From NCBI GenBank assembly GCA_029866025.1, contig JARXAD010000013.1, positions 350,705 through 414,704 of the forward strand: 64,000 nt of DNA. The letters are read 5' to 3'. The notes beneath the pieces were generated by a model, which did not search any database, was not told the origin of the DNA, and worked only from the letters and a program-made list of their open reading frames with translations. The translations under genes and the position numbers were made by a program. The stretch comes from Vampirovibrionales bacterium (GTDB lineage: Bacteria > Cyanobacteriota > Vampirovibrionia > Vampirovibrionales > Vampirovibrionaceae). Shown one piece after another: positions 26,598 to 34,645 of the stretch (the stretch's first letter is position 1; the number at the start of each line of letters is the position of its first letter).

Positions 26598-27693
26598 AAT
26601 CGCCCAAGCACATGCCAATACCACGGGCGGTTTTAACCAAATCCGAGTCTACCGAAACGTAGTTGTACTGATTGATGGCATCTTTAATGGGCACCGAAAC
26701 CACATGGGGGGTGCGGTAGGCTACCATTTTGCCGTAATCGCCAGCCAGGGCCAATTCTACGGCTTTTACGCCAAACTGGGTGGCTAAAATACGGTCGTAG
26801 GCTACAGGAGAGCCGCCCCGTTGCAAGTGGCCTAAAATCACCACGCGGGCTTCCACATCCACATGATCTTTGAGTTCGCTGAGTAATCGGTGACCCACGC
26901 CACCTAAAATGGCATTTCCATAGCCAATTTGGTCACTTTTCCGAGCGGTTTGGTCCCCACCCACAGGCATAGCGCCTTCGGCAATTACCACAATGGCGTA
27001 TCCACGGCCATTGGCCATACGGTGCTTAATTTTTTCAGCTACTTTTTCAATGTCATAAGGTATTTCAGGAATTAAGGCTACGTCGGCACCGCCTGCTAAG
27101 GCGGAGCTAAGGCCAATCCAACCCGCATGGCGCCCCATCACTTCCAAAATCATCAAGCGATTGTGGCTAGCAGCGGTGGTAATTAGTTTGTCCACGGCAT
27201 CGGTGGCAATTTCTACTGCCGTATGAAAACCAAAGGTCACATCGGTGCTGGTGAGGTCGTTATCAATCGTTTTGGGAATACCGATGACGTTCATGCCTTG
27301 CTCATAAAGCTTTTGAGCAATGTCCATGCTGCCTTCACCACCAATGCTAATCACACCATCCACATGGAGAGGATCCACCAGGCGCTCCAACATTTCGGTC
27401 GAACGATCTTCCAACGTCCAGCTGCCATCAGGGTGCTGGGTGGGCCAGGCAAAAGGGCCCCCTTTACTGGTGGTTTTTAAAATGGTACCACCTCGGTTTT
27501 GAATACCGGAGACATCACGGTTGGTGAGACGCACCACTTGAGGGGGATCCGTAAGGATGCCGTTGAAAGCTTCAATACTGCCCACCACTTCCCAATCCGT
27601 CTCTTGATCGGCCCTTTTTACAATGGCACGAATCACAGCGTTTAGGCCGGGGCAATCGCCACCACCGGTGGCCACCAATAAGCGTTTTTTCAT
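26596..27693 (-). CDS. 6-phosphofructokinase
   Basis: Phosphorylates fructose 6-phosphate in glycolysis. Signature segments: ATGGGDCPGLNAVIRA, GGEGSMDIA, GIPKTIDND (catalytic Asp), EVMGRHAGW, and LGHLQRGGSP. Donor choice: the Gly in GGEGS suits ATP, while Lys in PKTIDND is usual in PPi-dependent enzymes. This mixture is known in the actinobacterial-type group III ATP enzymes. ATP dependence is therefore likely but not certain. The track adds 16 residues upstream. I use ATG 27693 (MKKRLLVATGG); GTG 27696 fits AAGGA spacing equally well. About 365 residues. Confidence 0.92.
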   Translation of the reverse strand: MKKRLLVATGGGDCPGLNAVIRAIVKRADQETDWEVVGSIEAFNGILTDPPQVVRLTNRDVSGIQNRGGTILKTTSKGGPFAWPTQHPDGSWTLEDRSTEMLERLVDPLHVDGVISIGGEGSMDIAQKLYEQGMNVIGIPKTIDNDLTSTDVTFGFHTAVEIATDAVDKLITTAASHNRLMILEVMGRHAGWIGLSSALAGGADVALIPEIPYDIEKVAEKIKHRMANGRGYAIVVIAEGAMPVGGDQTARKSDQIGYGNAILGGVGHRLLSELKDHVDVEARVVILGHLQRGGSPVAYDRILATQFGVKAVELALAGDYGKMVAYRTPHVVSVPIKDAINQYNYVSVDSDLVKTARGIGMCLGD

Positions 27694-27772
27694 CACAAGC
27701 ATATTCCTTACCAACAGTGGGGCTTTAAAACGAGTAGGCACATTGCCTAGTTATGGTGAGCACCACACTAAA

Positions 27773-27833
27773 TTGGCCTTATTGTCGTTCACCCTCTTAG
27801 AGGAATCAAGAGGGTTAGCCAGGATTTTTTTTT
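27773..27833 (+). terminator. Terminator-like structure in the crcB leader
   Basis: ACCCTCTT/AAGAGGGT stem (27791-27815), extendable by TTGGC/GCCAG, then nine T on the plus strand. No plus-strand gene ends just upstream (pfk is divergent), so this may be an attenuator or riboswitch expression platform for crcB. I could not match the fluoride aptamer consensus. Confidence 0.45.
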
Positions 27834-27927
27834 ATTGTGGGGGCTAGGGGGCTGTTATAAGGTATTGAGGACTCTTCAATGTGTGAAACAATGGTATGAG
27901 GAGTTCTGTTTAGAGGAACAGGGATTT

Positions 27928-28314
27928 ATGTATTCTTGGCTATTGGTAATGGTGGGGGGCGCTTTGGGTGCTGTCAGCCGTTGGGCATTCAGTGGCTGGC
28001 TAGCAGCACTATTGGGGGGCTTGTGGTGGGGAACCTTAGTTGTGAACTTGCTAGGATGTTTAGGGTTGGGTATGGCCTGGGCTTCTGTAGACCGTTGGGG
28101 GACAACGAATCCCGCTTTTGGCTGGGTAACGCCCTTGGTAATGGCAGGATTTTTTGGGGGCTTTACGACGTTAAGCGGCTTGCACAAAGATGTGTGGCAA
28201 CTCATACAAGGGCAGGCGTGGGGATCTTTGGCTTGGTACTCCGGGTTGTCTTGGCTGGGTGGCCTATTGTGTTTAATATTGGGGCGGGCCTTAATAGTGG
28301 GGATAAAGGTTTAG
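27928..28314 (+). CDS. crcB: Fluoride exporter CrcB/Fluc
   Basis: Small dual-topology fluoride channel, four membrane helices in 128 residues. Family motifs GGALGAVSRW, GTLVVNLLGC and GFFGGFTTLSG (with the pore Phe and Asn) are visible. The track starts 31 codons upstream. ATG 27928 (MYSWLLVMVGG) is the family start. Preceded by a leader hairpin with a nine-T run, divergent from pfk. Confidence 0.92.
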   Translation: MYSWLLVMVGGALGAVSRWAFSGWLAALLGGLWWGTLVVNLLGCLGLGMAWASVDRWGTTNPAFGWVTPLVMAGFFGGFTTLSGLHKDVWQLIQGQAWGSLAWYSGLSWLGGLLCLILGRALIVGIKV

Positions 28315-28333
28315 ATTTGTTATTTTGCAAAAA

Positions 28334-28361
28334 TGCCCGCTACCAAAAAAGATAACGGGCA
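28334..28361. terminator. Bidirectional terminator
   Basis: TGCCCG/CGGGCA stem between convergent crcB and the next gene, with TTTTTG on the minus side. Confidence 0.6.
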
Positions 28362-28383
28362 TTAAACACGAATTAACGATGCA

Positions 28384-28800
28384 TTAACCGACCAAATTTA
28401 TGGAGCGGTAAATAATATGGTTTTTATCATCGTATGTGGCATTTGTGCCTTTTGTGAAGAGTTTGAGATTTCTGTAAAAAACGCTTCCTAGTGCTATGCC
28501 GGACTCTAGACCATTCTGTCTTGGATCTACCTTTGGGGACTGAAAGACAATATACCCAGTTGTTTTGTTCTGACCTTCAGTCGTTTTGGGTAGTTGCCCC
28601 ATACTTTTATATTGTCGGACAAGTTTTAAATCTTTTTGAAGCTCTGGTATGGAGGTTGCAAAATATACGACATCGGTGTCGGGGTTTAAGTTGGGTATGA
28701 TGTTGGCCAACTTTGCTAAGTCGGCTTTATCTTTTTCTACTCTTTCGCCCCCACCTTTTTTGTTGGTTTTTAGTAATCGGCTAAATTGAATGGTTTGCAT
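28384..28800 (-). CDS. Hypothetical protein
   Basis: 138 residues, not recognised. Starts MQTIQFSRLLKTNKKGGGE, with an IQFS motif close to the xFG motifs of other genes here. The remainder is a soluble alpha/beta-like sequence (VVYFATSIPELQKDL, TGYIVFQSPKVDP, SGIALGSVFYRNLKLF). Good Shine-Dalgarno AGGAG, 9 bases before ATG. Divergent from the 29065 gene across an AT-rich regulatory region. Confidence 0.55.
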   Translation of the reverse strand: MQTIQFSRLLKTNKKGGGERVEKDKADLAKLANIIPNLNPDTDVVYFATSIPELQKDLKLVRQYKSMGQLPKTTEGQNKTTGYIVFQSPKVDPRQNGLESGIALGSVFYRNLKLFTKGTNATYDDKNHIIYRSINLVG

Positions 28801-28866
28801 GAATCCATACTCCTATAGTATGTAAGTAGGTAAAAATGAGTGCTTTTAAGACGATTTATGATGTCA

Positions 28867-28884
28867 CAATTATCAATATAATTG
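28867..28884. promoter_or_regulatory. Palindromic operator candidate
   Basis: CAATTAT-CAAT-ATAATTG, perfect 7-bp arms. A near copy of its right part (TTATCAATAAAATTG) lies at 28924-28938, 54 bases further. Both flank a TGTAAC box in the divergent promoter region. Confidence 0.4.
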
Positions 28885-28902
28885 AAATGCAAAGCAGATT
28901 TA

Positions 28903-28918
28903 AGTAACGATATGTAAC
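28903..28918 (+). promoter_or_regulatory. AGTAAC-N4-TGTAAC tandem box
   Basis: AGTAAC-GATA-TGTAAC, 11 of 12 matches to the tandem motif, 146 bases before the 29065 start. A TATATA -10-like sequence follows about 20 bases downstream (28939-28944). Confidence 0.4.
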
Positions 28919-29064
28919 AACATTTATCAATAAAATTGTATATATAACAATTAAGGTTTCCTGTAGGGTTTTATTAAAATAAGAGACATGCCAACGGTGC
29001 AAGATGCCAATTCGTTGAGCTGTACTTCGGTTGAGAGAATTACAGAGAGAAGAGAGTTGAGATT

Positions 29065-29481
29065 ATGAGTACAAACATCGCACAGGCGGTGGCTACTGGC
29101 ATTATGCTTGCCAGAGCCGACCAGTACAAAGCCAAATCTGCTGTATTGGCGCCAGCCCTTCCGGCAGCCCCAGCCACAAAAGAAGCCCCAACAAATACAA
29201 ACAAGTTGTTGGGCGGCTTAGATGCATTAAACTTTCAGAACCAAATGAACCTTAAAGTTCAATTGCTGCAGGCGCGGTCCCCCTTGGCTCAGCCTAAAGA
29301 GCCTCAACTGGCTCAGGCAAAAGCTTTAGTGGCTCCCACTCTCCTTAAAAAAGAGGAGCGTTCTTCTTTCCATGCGCCTTCTTCGGACAAATCGAAAGCA
29401 GAAAATGGATTATTTGCTGGTCTCGTGTTCCATCCAATAGAGAGCGTGAACGATGAAGAAGAAGAAAACACTGGCGCATAA
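29065..29481 (+). CDS. Hypothetical Ala/Pro/Gln-rich protein
   Basis: 138 residues, not recognised. Low-complexity, rich in Ala, Pro, Lys and Gln (VLAPALPAAPATKEAP, ARSPLAQPKEPQLAQ), with an acidic end (NDEEEENTGA). No signal peptide or membrane helix. Purine-rich AGAGAGAAGAGAG stretch before the ATG may act as Shine-Dalgarno. A strong terminator follows. Controlled region upstream holds a palindrome and a TGTAAC box. Confidence 0.5.
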   Translation: MSTNIAQAVATGIMLARADQYKAKSAVLAPALPAAPATKEAPTNTNKLLGGLDALNFQNQMNLKVQLLQARSPLAQPKEPQLAQAKALVAPTLLKKEERSSFHAPSSDKSKAENGLFAGLVFHPIESVNDEEEENTGA

Positions 29482-29520
29482 TCGTTAGTTTGTAACAAAG
29501 TTGTTTTTTAATGGCAACAA

Positions 29521-29567
29521 AACCTGACGCATTGTTTTTATACAAACAGGTCGTCAGGTTTTTTATT
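29521..29567 (+). terminator. Intrinsic terminator
   Basis: AACCTGACG/CGTCAGGTT stem with a 22-base loop, then TTTTATTTG. It ends the 29065 gene. The rest of the 29482-29805 gap only shows a short direct repeat TCATGCATTCT near 29693. Confidence 0.8.
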
Positions 29568-29805
29568 TGGCACCGTTCTGGGTATTTAAGGGGAATTAAA
29601 ACACACGTATATAGATTGCGCTGACTCACAGGTTTTTTGTTAAAAGTGGATGACTCTTAAACATTTGCTGAAAAGCGAATGAATTGAACTTCTCATGCAT
29701 TCTGGTCATGCATTCTCGCAATGCCTGACGGGTAGGGTACTCGTTGGTTTTGGCTGGGTTTCAATGTTGAATCATTATTTTAGGTTTGGGATTTACGGAT
29801 AAATC

Positions 29806-30870
29806 ATGGCTGGGGGGCCTTTAGTGGCTAGTATTAACGAAATGATGATGCAAGGACGTGCCTATAAAGGCATGCCTCCTGAGTTGGGGGGAACTTCCTT
29901 TCCGCAACAACAAAACGCTGGTTTTGATGCGGGCCAATCGATTTTTGCACAGCCTGCGGGTTTGGCGTTTGGTAATGGTTTATCTTCCCCATCGATCACA
30001 GATCCTCTGGCTTTTGCCAATGGCGCTGGCGCCTTTGGTGTGCCTTACGCCACTGGTGGAATCAATGCAGGGGTGGATCCCAGATTGTTGAACCAAGGTT
30101 TAGGGAATGCCGGGTATTACCCTCCGCAAGGACTTTATGCCAACCAACAAAGTATTGGCTTGCCAAGGCAAAATACGCCTACCGGCTATCCACCACCCGT
30201 GTCGGGCAATAAAACAGATGATATTATGTTCTCGGTATTTCAAGCCGTAGGCATTGCTTTAAAAATTAGAATGGGCCTAAATGCTCAAAGGCAGCAACAA
30301 AAGGAATTGGAAGCTGCGCAAAAACACGAGTTAGAAGCAGCCCTAAAACAGGCACAATTGGATCTTCTATTAAAACAAGGCGGTGCTCTTCAACACGACA
30401 TGCGCAGTCAATGGGCTGAACAAGATCGTTTGTATGCAGAGGAGGAACGTCGCCTGGGAAAGCCCAAGCCGGGTAGTAATGACAGGGATGATAATAATGA
30501 CAGTGCCAGTAGCGTTAAGAGTGGCGCTTTGGCCCATGAAGCATGTCGAGTGGCTACCCAACTTAATAGCCGTGGCAAGTGTGCCAAAGGGGTTCGTGTG
30601 GCGTTAAACAATATGGGAATTGACTTAGCCCCGGTAACCAGTGCTTACCAAATGGCAGATAATCTGGCTCAGAGGAAAGATATGAAAGAGGTAAAGTATA
30701 ACGATCGTAAGGAAGGCGATATTGTGGTGTTCGATCGGACCCCGGCCAAACCTCACGGTCATGTGGCCATTCAGTTGGCTGATGGTATGCAGGCGTGTGA
30801 TTTTGTGGGTAATGATGCCAATCCCAATAACTATGGCGGTGTAAGGGTGTTCCGCCTAGCAGCTGCTTAA
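29806..30870 (+). CDS. Putative CHAP/NlpC-type cysteine peptidase with long N-terminal region
   Basis: 354 residues. The first 135 are Gly/Ala/Pro/Gln-rich with FG dipeptides (LAFGNGL, GAFGVPY). A Gln/Glu coiled-coil segment follows (about 160-215), then a charged linker and a C-terminal domain of about 115 residues. That domain has Cys259 in RGKCAKGVRVAL, GDIVVFDRT, and His319 in PHGHVAIQLADG, the Cys...GDI..F...GHVAI pattern of CHAP/NlpC-P60 amidases. No signal peptide is visible, so export would need another route. Peptidoglycan hydrolysis is inferred. Weak Shine-Dalgarno. Precedes the tRNA gene. Confidence 0.6.
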   Translation: MAGGPLVASINEMMMQGRAYKGMPPELGGTSFPQQQNAGFDAGQSIFAQPAGLAFGNGLSSPSITDPLAFANGAGAFGVPYATGGINAGVDPRLLNQGLGNAGYYPPQGLYANQQSIGLPRQNTPTGYPPPVSGNKTDDIMFSVFQAVGIALKIRMGLNAQRQQQKELEAAQKHELEAALKQAQLDLLLKQGGALQHDMRSQWAEQDRLYAEEERRLGKPKPGSNDRDDNNDSASSVKSGALAHEACRVATQLNSRGKCAKGVRVALNNMGIDLAPVTSAYQMADNLAQRKDMKEVKYNDRKEGDIVVFDRTPAKPHGHVAIQLADGMQACDFVGNDANPNNYGGVRVFRLAAA

Positions 30871-30946
30871 CAGCTTTGCTTGCAGTAAACTGTTTGTAGG
30901 TGATTATGAGAAGTTGTTTATAAAAGCAGGCGTTGCCTGCGGCGAT

Positions 30947-31020
30947 GGCTCTGTAGTTCAGTTGGATAGAACGTCACACTCCTAAGGTGAATGTCGCAGG
31001 TTCGACTCCTGCCAGGGCCG
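30947..31020 (+). tRNA. tRNA-Arg (anticodon CCT)
   Basis: 74-base cloverleaf without encoded CCA. Acceptor GGCTCTG/CAGGGCC, D-stem GTTC/GAAC, anticodon loop CTCCTAA, T-arm GCAGG-TTCGACT-CCTGC. The last pair of the anticodon stem (A31/G39) is mismatched. Reads AGG. Its 3-prime end faces the redox/RiPP gene block, and a decayed copy lies at 36682. Confidence 0.93.
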
Positions 31021-31103
31021 CTTTAAGTTTCGCCACAATAACAGGGCTGTTGGCACCCAGAGAGAGCTTAAGTGGGCATTAAGTGCATTAAGGTTCTGAG
31101 CTG

Positions 31104-32753
31104 TTAGCTTTCAAAGGTAAACGCATAAGCCTGAAGACCGGGCTTTAAGCTCTTGATAGAAATTTGACCTTCTTGGCCAGCACTCAAAGACAACAAGGTA
31201 TAAAGCTTGTGCTGCTGAACTATCCAAGGCTTTCCATAGGGCTTGTTGTTTAAATACAACTGAACAGGCACAGCTTGGCCTGATTTTGAGCCTAGAACGA
31301 GAAACACTTTTTTGGCCGAAAAATGAAGGGCCAAGGTGGCGCCTGCACTGACGGATTCAACATACTCAGGCTGAGTTTTCCACGTGCCAGCTAAAGCCCA
31401 GTGATGAAGACTCAAATTGGCAGGAGCCGTAAATACCGATTTCTTGGAAGGAACTAAGCTAGGGCTGCTAGAAAAACTAGAGACCCTTATATACCCCAAG
31501 TACGTTTCTGGGGTTTGAGAGCGGCTTATGGAGGGGGCGATTGTGGGTTTAATAGCCGCCGTTTTCCCCAGTAAGGTTTGAATATTTTTCTCTGTTACGT
31601 CGTAATTGCCTTCGCCAAAGTGGGTGTAAACCACATCGCCGTTACGGTCAATTAAGTAATGCGCTGGCCAATACTGGTTACTAAAATTGACCCATGTTTT
31701 CAAATCATTATCCAACGCAACAGGATACTGAATCCCATATTTTTGAACGGCCTTGGTGACGTTGTTCACATTTCGCTCAAATTCAAACTCTGGGGCATGA
31801 ATACCCAACACAACCAAGCCATCTTTGCGGTATTTGGCATCCCAACCCGTGATATGTGGCAAGGTGCGAATGCAGTTAATGCAGGAATACGTCCAAAAAT
31901 CCACCAAAACCACCTTACCCTTTAACGACGCCAACGTAAGTGGCTTCGTGTTGATCCAGTGACTAATGCCCGCCAGTTTAGGAGCAGAGTAAGGCCTTGA
32001 TAGGCCATCAATAAGAACCGGAGTTGCCTTTTTTGCTACGACGGCTGGCGGGGCTATGGGTGCCGAAAAAGCCCATAAATCTTGAGACGTAACCATAGCT
32101 GTGAGAATAATAACGAGACCCATTACTTTACGAAGCGTGCTGCTATGGCGTTTAAAGAGAGTCAGTTTTTCCATAAGGGCTTGTCCTTGTAGTGAAATGA
32201 GTAACATGGGTAACCCCGCCCCAAGGGCAAAGGCAAACACGGTTAAAACGCTGGATAGGTTTGTTTTTTGCTGAATGGATTGAACCAATACCGCCGCCAA
32301 TATGGGCCCAGAGCATGGCACCCAAACCAACCCAATGCACGCCCCAATAAGTAGACCGCTCCAAAACCCACTTGGACTATATAGACCGCCGTTAGGGTTG
32401 GATTGAAGTTTTCGCTGTGTTTTATCGCCCCACTGGCCCAAGGCAACCGTCCACTGAGAGAACGCTTCTGATAACGTCGTGGAGAGCATGACCACCCCCA
32501 CGAAGATAAGCACCAAAAAAGAGACTTGCCTTAATACGGTTGGGTCTATATGCAACGCCAGCACTAACGCGCGAGATAACAGGGTAAACCCGGCAAAGGC
32601 CAAAACAAAACCTACAATAATTCCGTAGGGGCGTAGTTTCCCATCGGTTAGAGAAGACGACAGCACAATGGGTAGTACAGGCAAAATGCAAGGGGACACA
32701 ATCAAGGCAAGCCCTTCAATAAAGCCCAGGCCAATGGAAAGAGCGTTAATCAT
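31104..32753 (-). CDS. DipZ-type CcdA-thioredoxin fusion protein
   Basis: Membrane thiol-disulfide protein that moves electrons from cytosolic thioredoxin to the periplasm. N-terminal CcdA-like membrane domain with Cys22 in SPCILP and Cys147 in WVPCSGP (about residues 1-230). Then a TlpA/thioredoxin domain with CxxC (Cys291, Cys294 in YSCINCIR). Then a C-terminal beta-rich domain of about 130 residues like the carbohydrate-binding-type end of mycobacterial DipZ. 549 residues, family-typical. AAGGA lies 9 bases before ATG. Starts inside the last codons of doxX (8-base overlap), so they form one operon, divergent from the Crp/Fnr gene. Confidence 0.88.
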   Translation of the reverse strand: MINALSIGLGFIEGLALIVSPCILPVLPIVLSSSLTDGKLRPYGIIVGFVLAFAGFTLLSRALVLALHIDPTVLRQVSFLVLIFVGVVMLSTTLSEAFSQWTVALGQWGDKTQRKLQSNPNGGLYSPSGFWSGLLIGACIGLVWVPCSGPILAAVLVQSIQQKTNLSSVLTVFAFALGAGLPMLLISLQGQALMEKLTLFKRHSSTLRKVMGLVIILTAMVTSQDLWAFSAPIAPPAVVAKKATPVLIDGLSRPYSAPKLAGISHWINTKPLTLASLKGKVVLVDFWTYSCINCIRTLPHITGWDAKYRKDGLVVLGIHAPEFEFERNVNNVTKAVQKYGIQYPVALDNDLKTWVNFSNQYWPAHYLIDRNGDVVYTHFGEGNYDVTEKNIQTLLGKTAAIKPTIAPSISRSQTPETYLGYIRVSSFSSSPSLVPSKKSVFTAPANLSLHHWALAGTWKTQPEYVESVSAGATLALHFSAKKVFLVLGSKSGQAVPVQLYLNNKPYGKPWIVQQHKLYTLLSLSAGQEGQISIKSLKPGLQAYAFTFES

Positions 32754-33237
32754 GGGAACGATTCCTTGTAATGTTTTGAAAAGACTGTATGAAAGAGTCC
32801 AAAAATAGACGGTCTAAAGCCAACGGGCCGCCGCCGGTAAAAACAACGGATAAGGCGGAACCCAAGATGACCAAGGGGTACTCAAAGCCACCGTCCCGGG
32901 CAAACAGGCCCCCCGATAAATGGACCGTAATAATGGCCACCACCATGGTGGCTGCTATCAATAGCCCCCCAAAGCGAGTGAGTAAACCCAGTACAACCAA
33001 AATCCCCCCCAGTAACTCACCCCCACCCCCTAGGGCTGCATGAAACCAAGCCGGTTGAAGCCCCAGTTCTGTAAATTGAGCCACGGTGGCATCAAAACCA
33101 CCGCCGCCAAAAGTGCCAAACAGTTTATCAAGGCCGTGGGCAATAAACACAACCCCTAATGGCAGCCGTATCCACAATGGTGACAGAGTTTTGACTTTTT
33201 CTAATAGAACTAATAAAGCTTGAGGGGATAGAGTCAT
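32746..33237 (-). CDS. DoxX family membrane protein
   Basis: 163 residues with four hydrophobic segments. RLPLGVVFIAHGLDKLFG, GGGELLGGILVVLGLLTRFGG and the FEYPLVILGSALSVVFTGGG end are typical DoxX. DoxX proteins act with thiol/redox systems. In Cupriavidus gig-type and Haemophilus hvf-type clusters a DoxX protein accompanies the DUF692/DUF2063 pair. Here it is coupled to the DipZ gene and divergent from the regulator/RiPP genes. AAAGG lies about 9 bases before the ATG. Confidence 0.85.
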   Translation of the reverse strand: MTLSPQALLVLLEKVKTLSPLWIRLPLGVVFIAHGLDKLFGTFGGGGFDATVAQFTELGLQPAWFHAALGGGGELLGGILVVLGLLTRFGGLLIAATMVVAIITVHLSGGLFARDGGFEYPLVILGSALSVVFTGGGPLALDRLFLDSFIQSFQNITRNRSHD

Positions 33238-33405
33238 ATCAGGTTACCTTTTTAGGTTTATAACATCCACAAGAAGGCCGGTTGGCCTCTTTTATTCATA
33301 CACCTTAACCTCAACAGGGCATTGGTTTCTGTCTGCTAGCTTACAAACACCGTTTTTGATTTAATCGCCTAGACGTCGCTTAAGAGTAAAATGCCAAGGA
33401 ACCCA

Positions 33406-34182
33406 ATGGATATGCCACAACATGCGACCAAGGCTTGGTATATAGAGCGCACCCACCTGCTACAAAAGCTTAATGAAGCGGATTTAGCCTTGTTTCAGGG
33501 GCAGGGCAGCATAATCTCTCTGGCCAAAGGAGATAGTATTGACCCGTCGCTGCAAAAACAGGGCTGTGTTTACCTGATTAGTGAAGGTTTTGCCAAATTA
33601 GTAACCTTAAGCCCAGAGGGGAAACGTTTTTCATTGGCCATTCTTAATACCGGCGATTTTATGGGCACCGTATTGGGTAACGCCAATGACGCTAATAATG
33701 AAGGCTCTGATACCGAACCGGAAGAATTTTTAGAGGCCATGGCACCCTGCCAGTTGTTAAGGGTAAGTAACGAGTGTTTTCGCTTGGTATTGGAAAACAA
33801 TCCCACCTTGTTTATGACGGTATTGCAAAACATTCAAGGCAAAACCCGCTTGTTGCAGCGTAAACTCTCTGACCTACTGTTTAAAGACGTCCATGCCCGA
33901 ATTGCCCAACTATTTTTAGACCTAATGTTTATTCATGGCGAAGAATGCCCGTATGCCTTTGGGCTCACTCGAGACCTATGCCTTCGCCACCACGAAATTG
34001 CGGAACTCATTGGTGCTTCCCGTCCGGTTACGTCGTCTGCACTCAGCGATTTTGCAAAGGCAGACCTTATTCACAAGCATGATGGCCTTATTTGCCTAAA
34101 CAATATGGAGGCCATTCATCGTGTTGCAGAAGACGGTTTTAAAGGCTTATTAAGCCTAAACGTAAAAGTGTCATCTATCTGA
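33406..34182 (+). CDS. Crp/Fnr-family transcription regulator
   Basis: Cyclic-nucleotide-binding fold at residues about 15-140 (YLISEGFAKLVTLSPEGKRFSLAILNTGDFMG), dimer helix, then a Crp-type winged helix (LCLRHHEIAELIGASRPVTSSALSDFAK). The glycine-rich cAMP pocket consensus (RGE.ARS) is not obvious, so the ligand is unknown. No FNR-type N-terminal Cys cluster. Start ATG 33406 is preferred over 33391 because AAGGA lies just upstream. Divergent from doxX-dipZ and directly upstream of the KCG-peptide gene, so it is the likely local regulator. A weak hairpin followed by TTTTA lies in its leader (about 33270-33295). Confidence 0.85.
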   Translation: MDMPQHATKAWYIERTHLLQKLNEADLALFQGQGSIISLAKGDSIDPSLQKQGCVYLISEGFAKLVTLSPEGKRFSLAILNTGDFMGTVLGNANDANNEGSDTEPEEFLEAMAPCQLLRVSNECFRLVLENNPTLFMTVLQNIQGKTRLLQRKLSDLLFKDVHARIAQLFLDLMFIHGEECPYAFGLTRDLCLRHHEIAELIGASRPVTSSALSDFAKADLIHKHDGLICLNNMEAIHRVAEDGFKGLLSLNVKVSSI

Positions 34183-34226
34183 CAGACGTGCTGGCTAAAA
34201 ACACCTATAGTCATTCTATCCTCAGT

Positions 34227-34255
34227 TTGCAACCGCTTAATGGGGTTTGTTATTC
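34227..34255 (+). promoter_or_regulatory. Promoter candidate for the KCG-peptide gene
   Basis: TTGCAA and TTATTC separated by exactly 17 bases, 30 bases before the start codon. Plausible sigma-70 type, suggesting that the peptide gene has its own promoter after the regulator. Confidence 0.4.
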
Positions 34256-34284
34256 GTCACGTATCCTTTAGGAGAATTTTACCC

Positions 34285-34629
34285 ATGAATGCTCAATTGA
34301 CCCAACTCACTGTTCTTTCGGCCTTATTACTTCAATTCTCTGCCGCAGGTTTTGCTGCCACCCCAGCCGTTACTGGCAATAGCAGCTTGTTTGAACTCAC
34401 TGAATTGCCAGTGATGACGACAGGAAGCTCTACGCTGTTGGCTGAAAAATGTGGTAGTGGTGCCTGTGGTGGCAAAAAAGAAGAACATAAAGCCACCGAC
34501 CACAAATGTGGTACCGAAGCCAAGGCTAAAGATGCGGATCACAAATGTGGTACCGAAGCCAAGGCTAAAGCTAAAAACGCCGAGCAAAAATGTTCGTCCG
34601 CCAAATGTGGTAGCAAAACCAGCCACTAA
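34285..34629 (+). CDS. Secreted Cys-rich KCG-repeat peptide, bufferin/HvfA-like RiPP precursor
   Basis: 114 residues from ATG 34285 (AGGAG 10 bases upstream; the track start 34240 lies inside the likely promoter). Residues 1-24 are a Sec signal peptide ending GFA-ATP. The mature part has six cysteines: Cys56 (EKCG), Cys61 (GACGG), Cys75 and Cys87 (each in DHKCGTEAKAK, a near-perfect repeat at DNA level too), Cys103 and Cys108 (QKCSSAKCG). Known bufferin/HvfA/GigP precursors carry EGKCG motifs whose Cys are converted by a DUF692-DUF2063 enzyme pair to copper-binding groups. Both enzyme genes follow directly. Here Glu-Gly is replaced by Asp-His or Glu before KCG. Copper binding is inferred. Confidence 0.75.
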   Translation: MNAQLTQLTVLSALLLQFSAAGFAATPAVTGNSSLFELTELPVMTTGSSTLLAEKCGSGACGGKKEEHKATDHKCGTEAKAKDADHKCGTEAKAKAKNAEQKCSSAKCGSKTSH

Positions 34630-34645
34630 TATAAGGTTACTATTT

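Noticed and set aside
27694-27927. Fluoride riboswitch before crcB
   Set aside because: Only a terminator-like hairpin is visible; I could not align the conserved aptamer core.
33340-33375. FNR-box-like TTGATTTAATCG before the Crp/Fnr gene
   Set aside because: Half-site spacing is 2 rather than 4 bases and the second half is imperfect; not distinguishable from chance.
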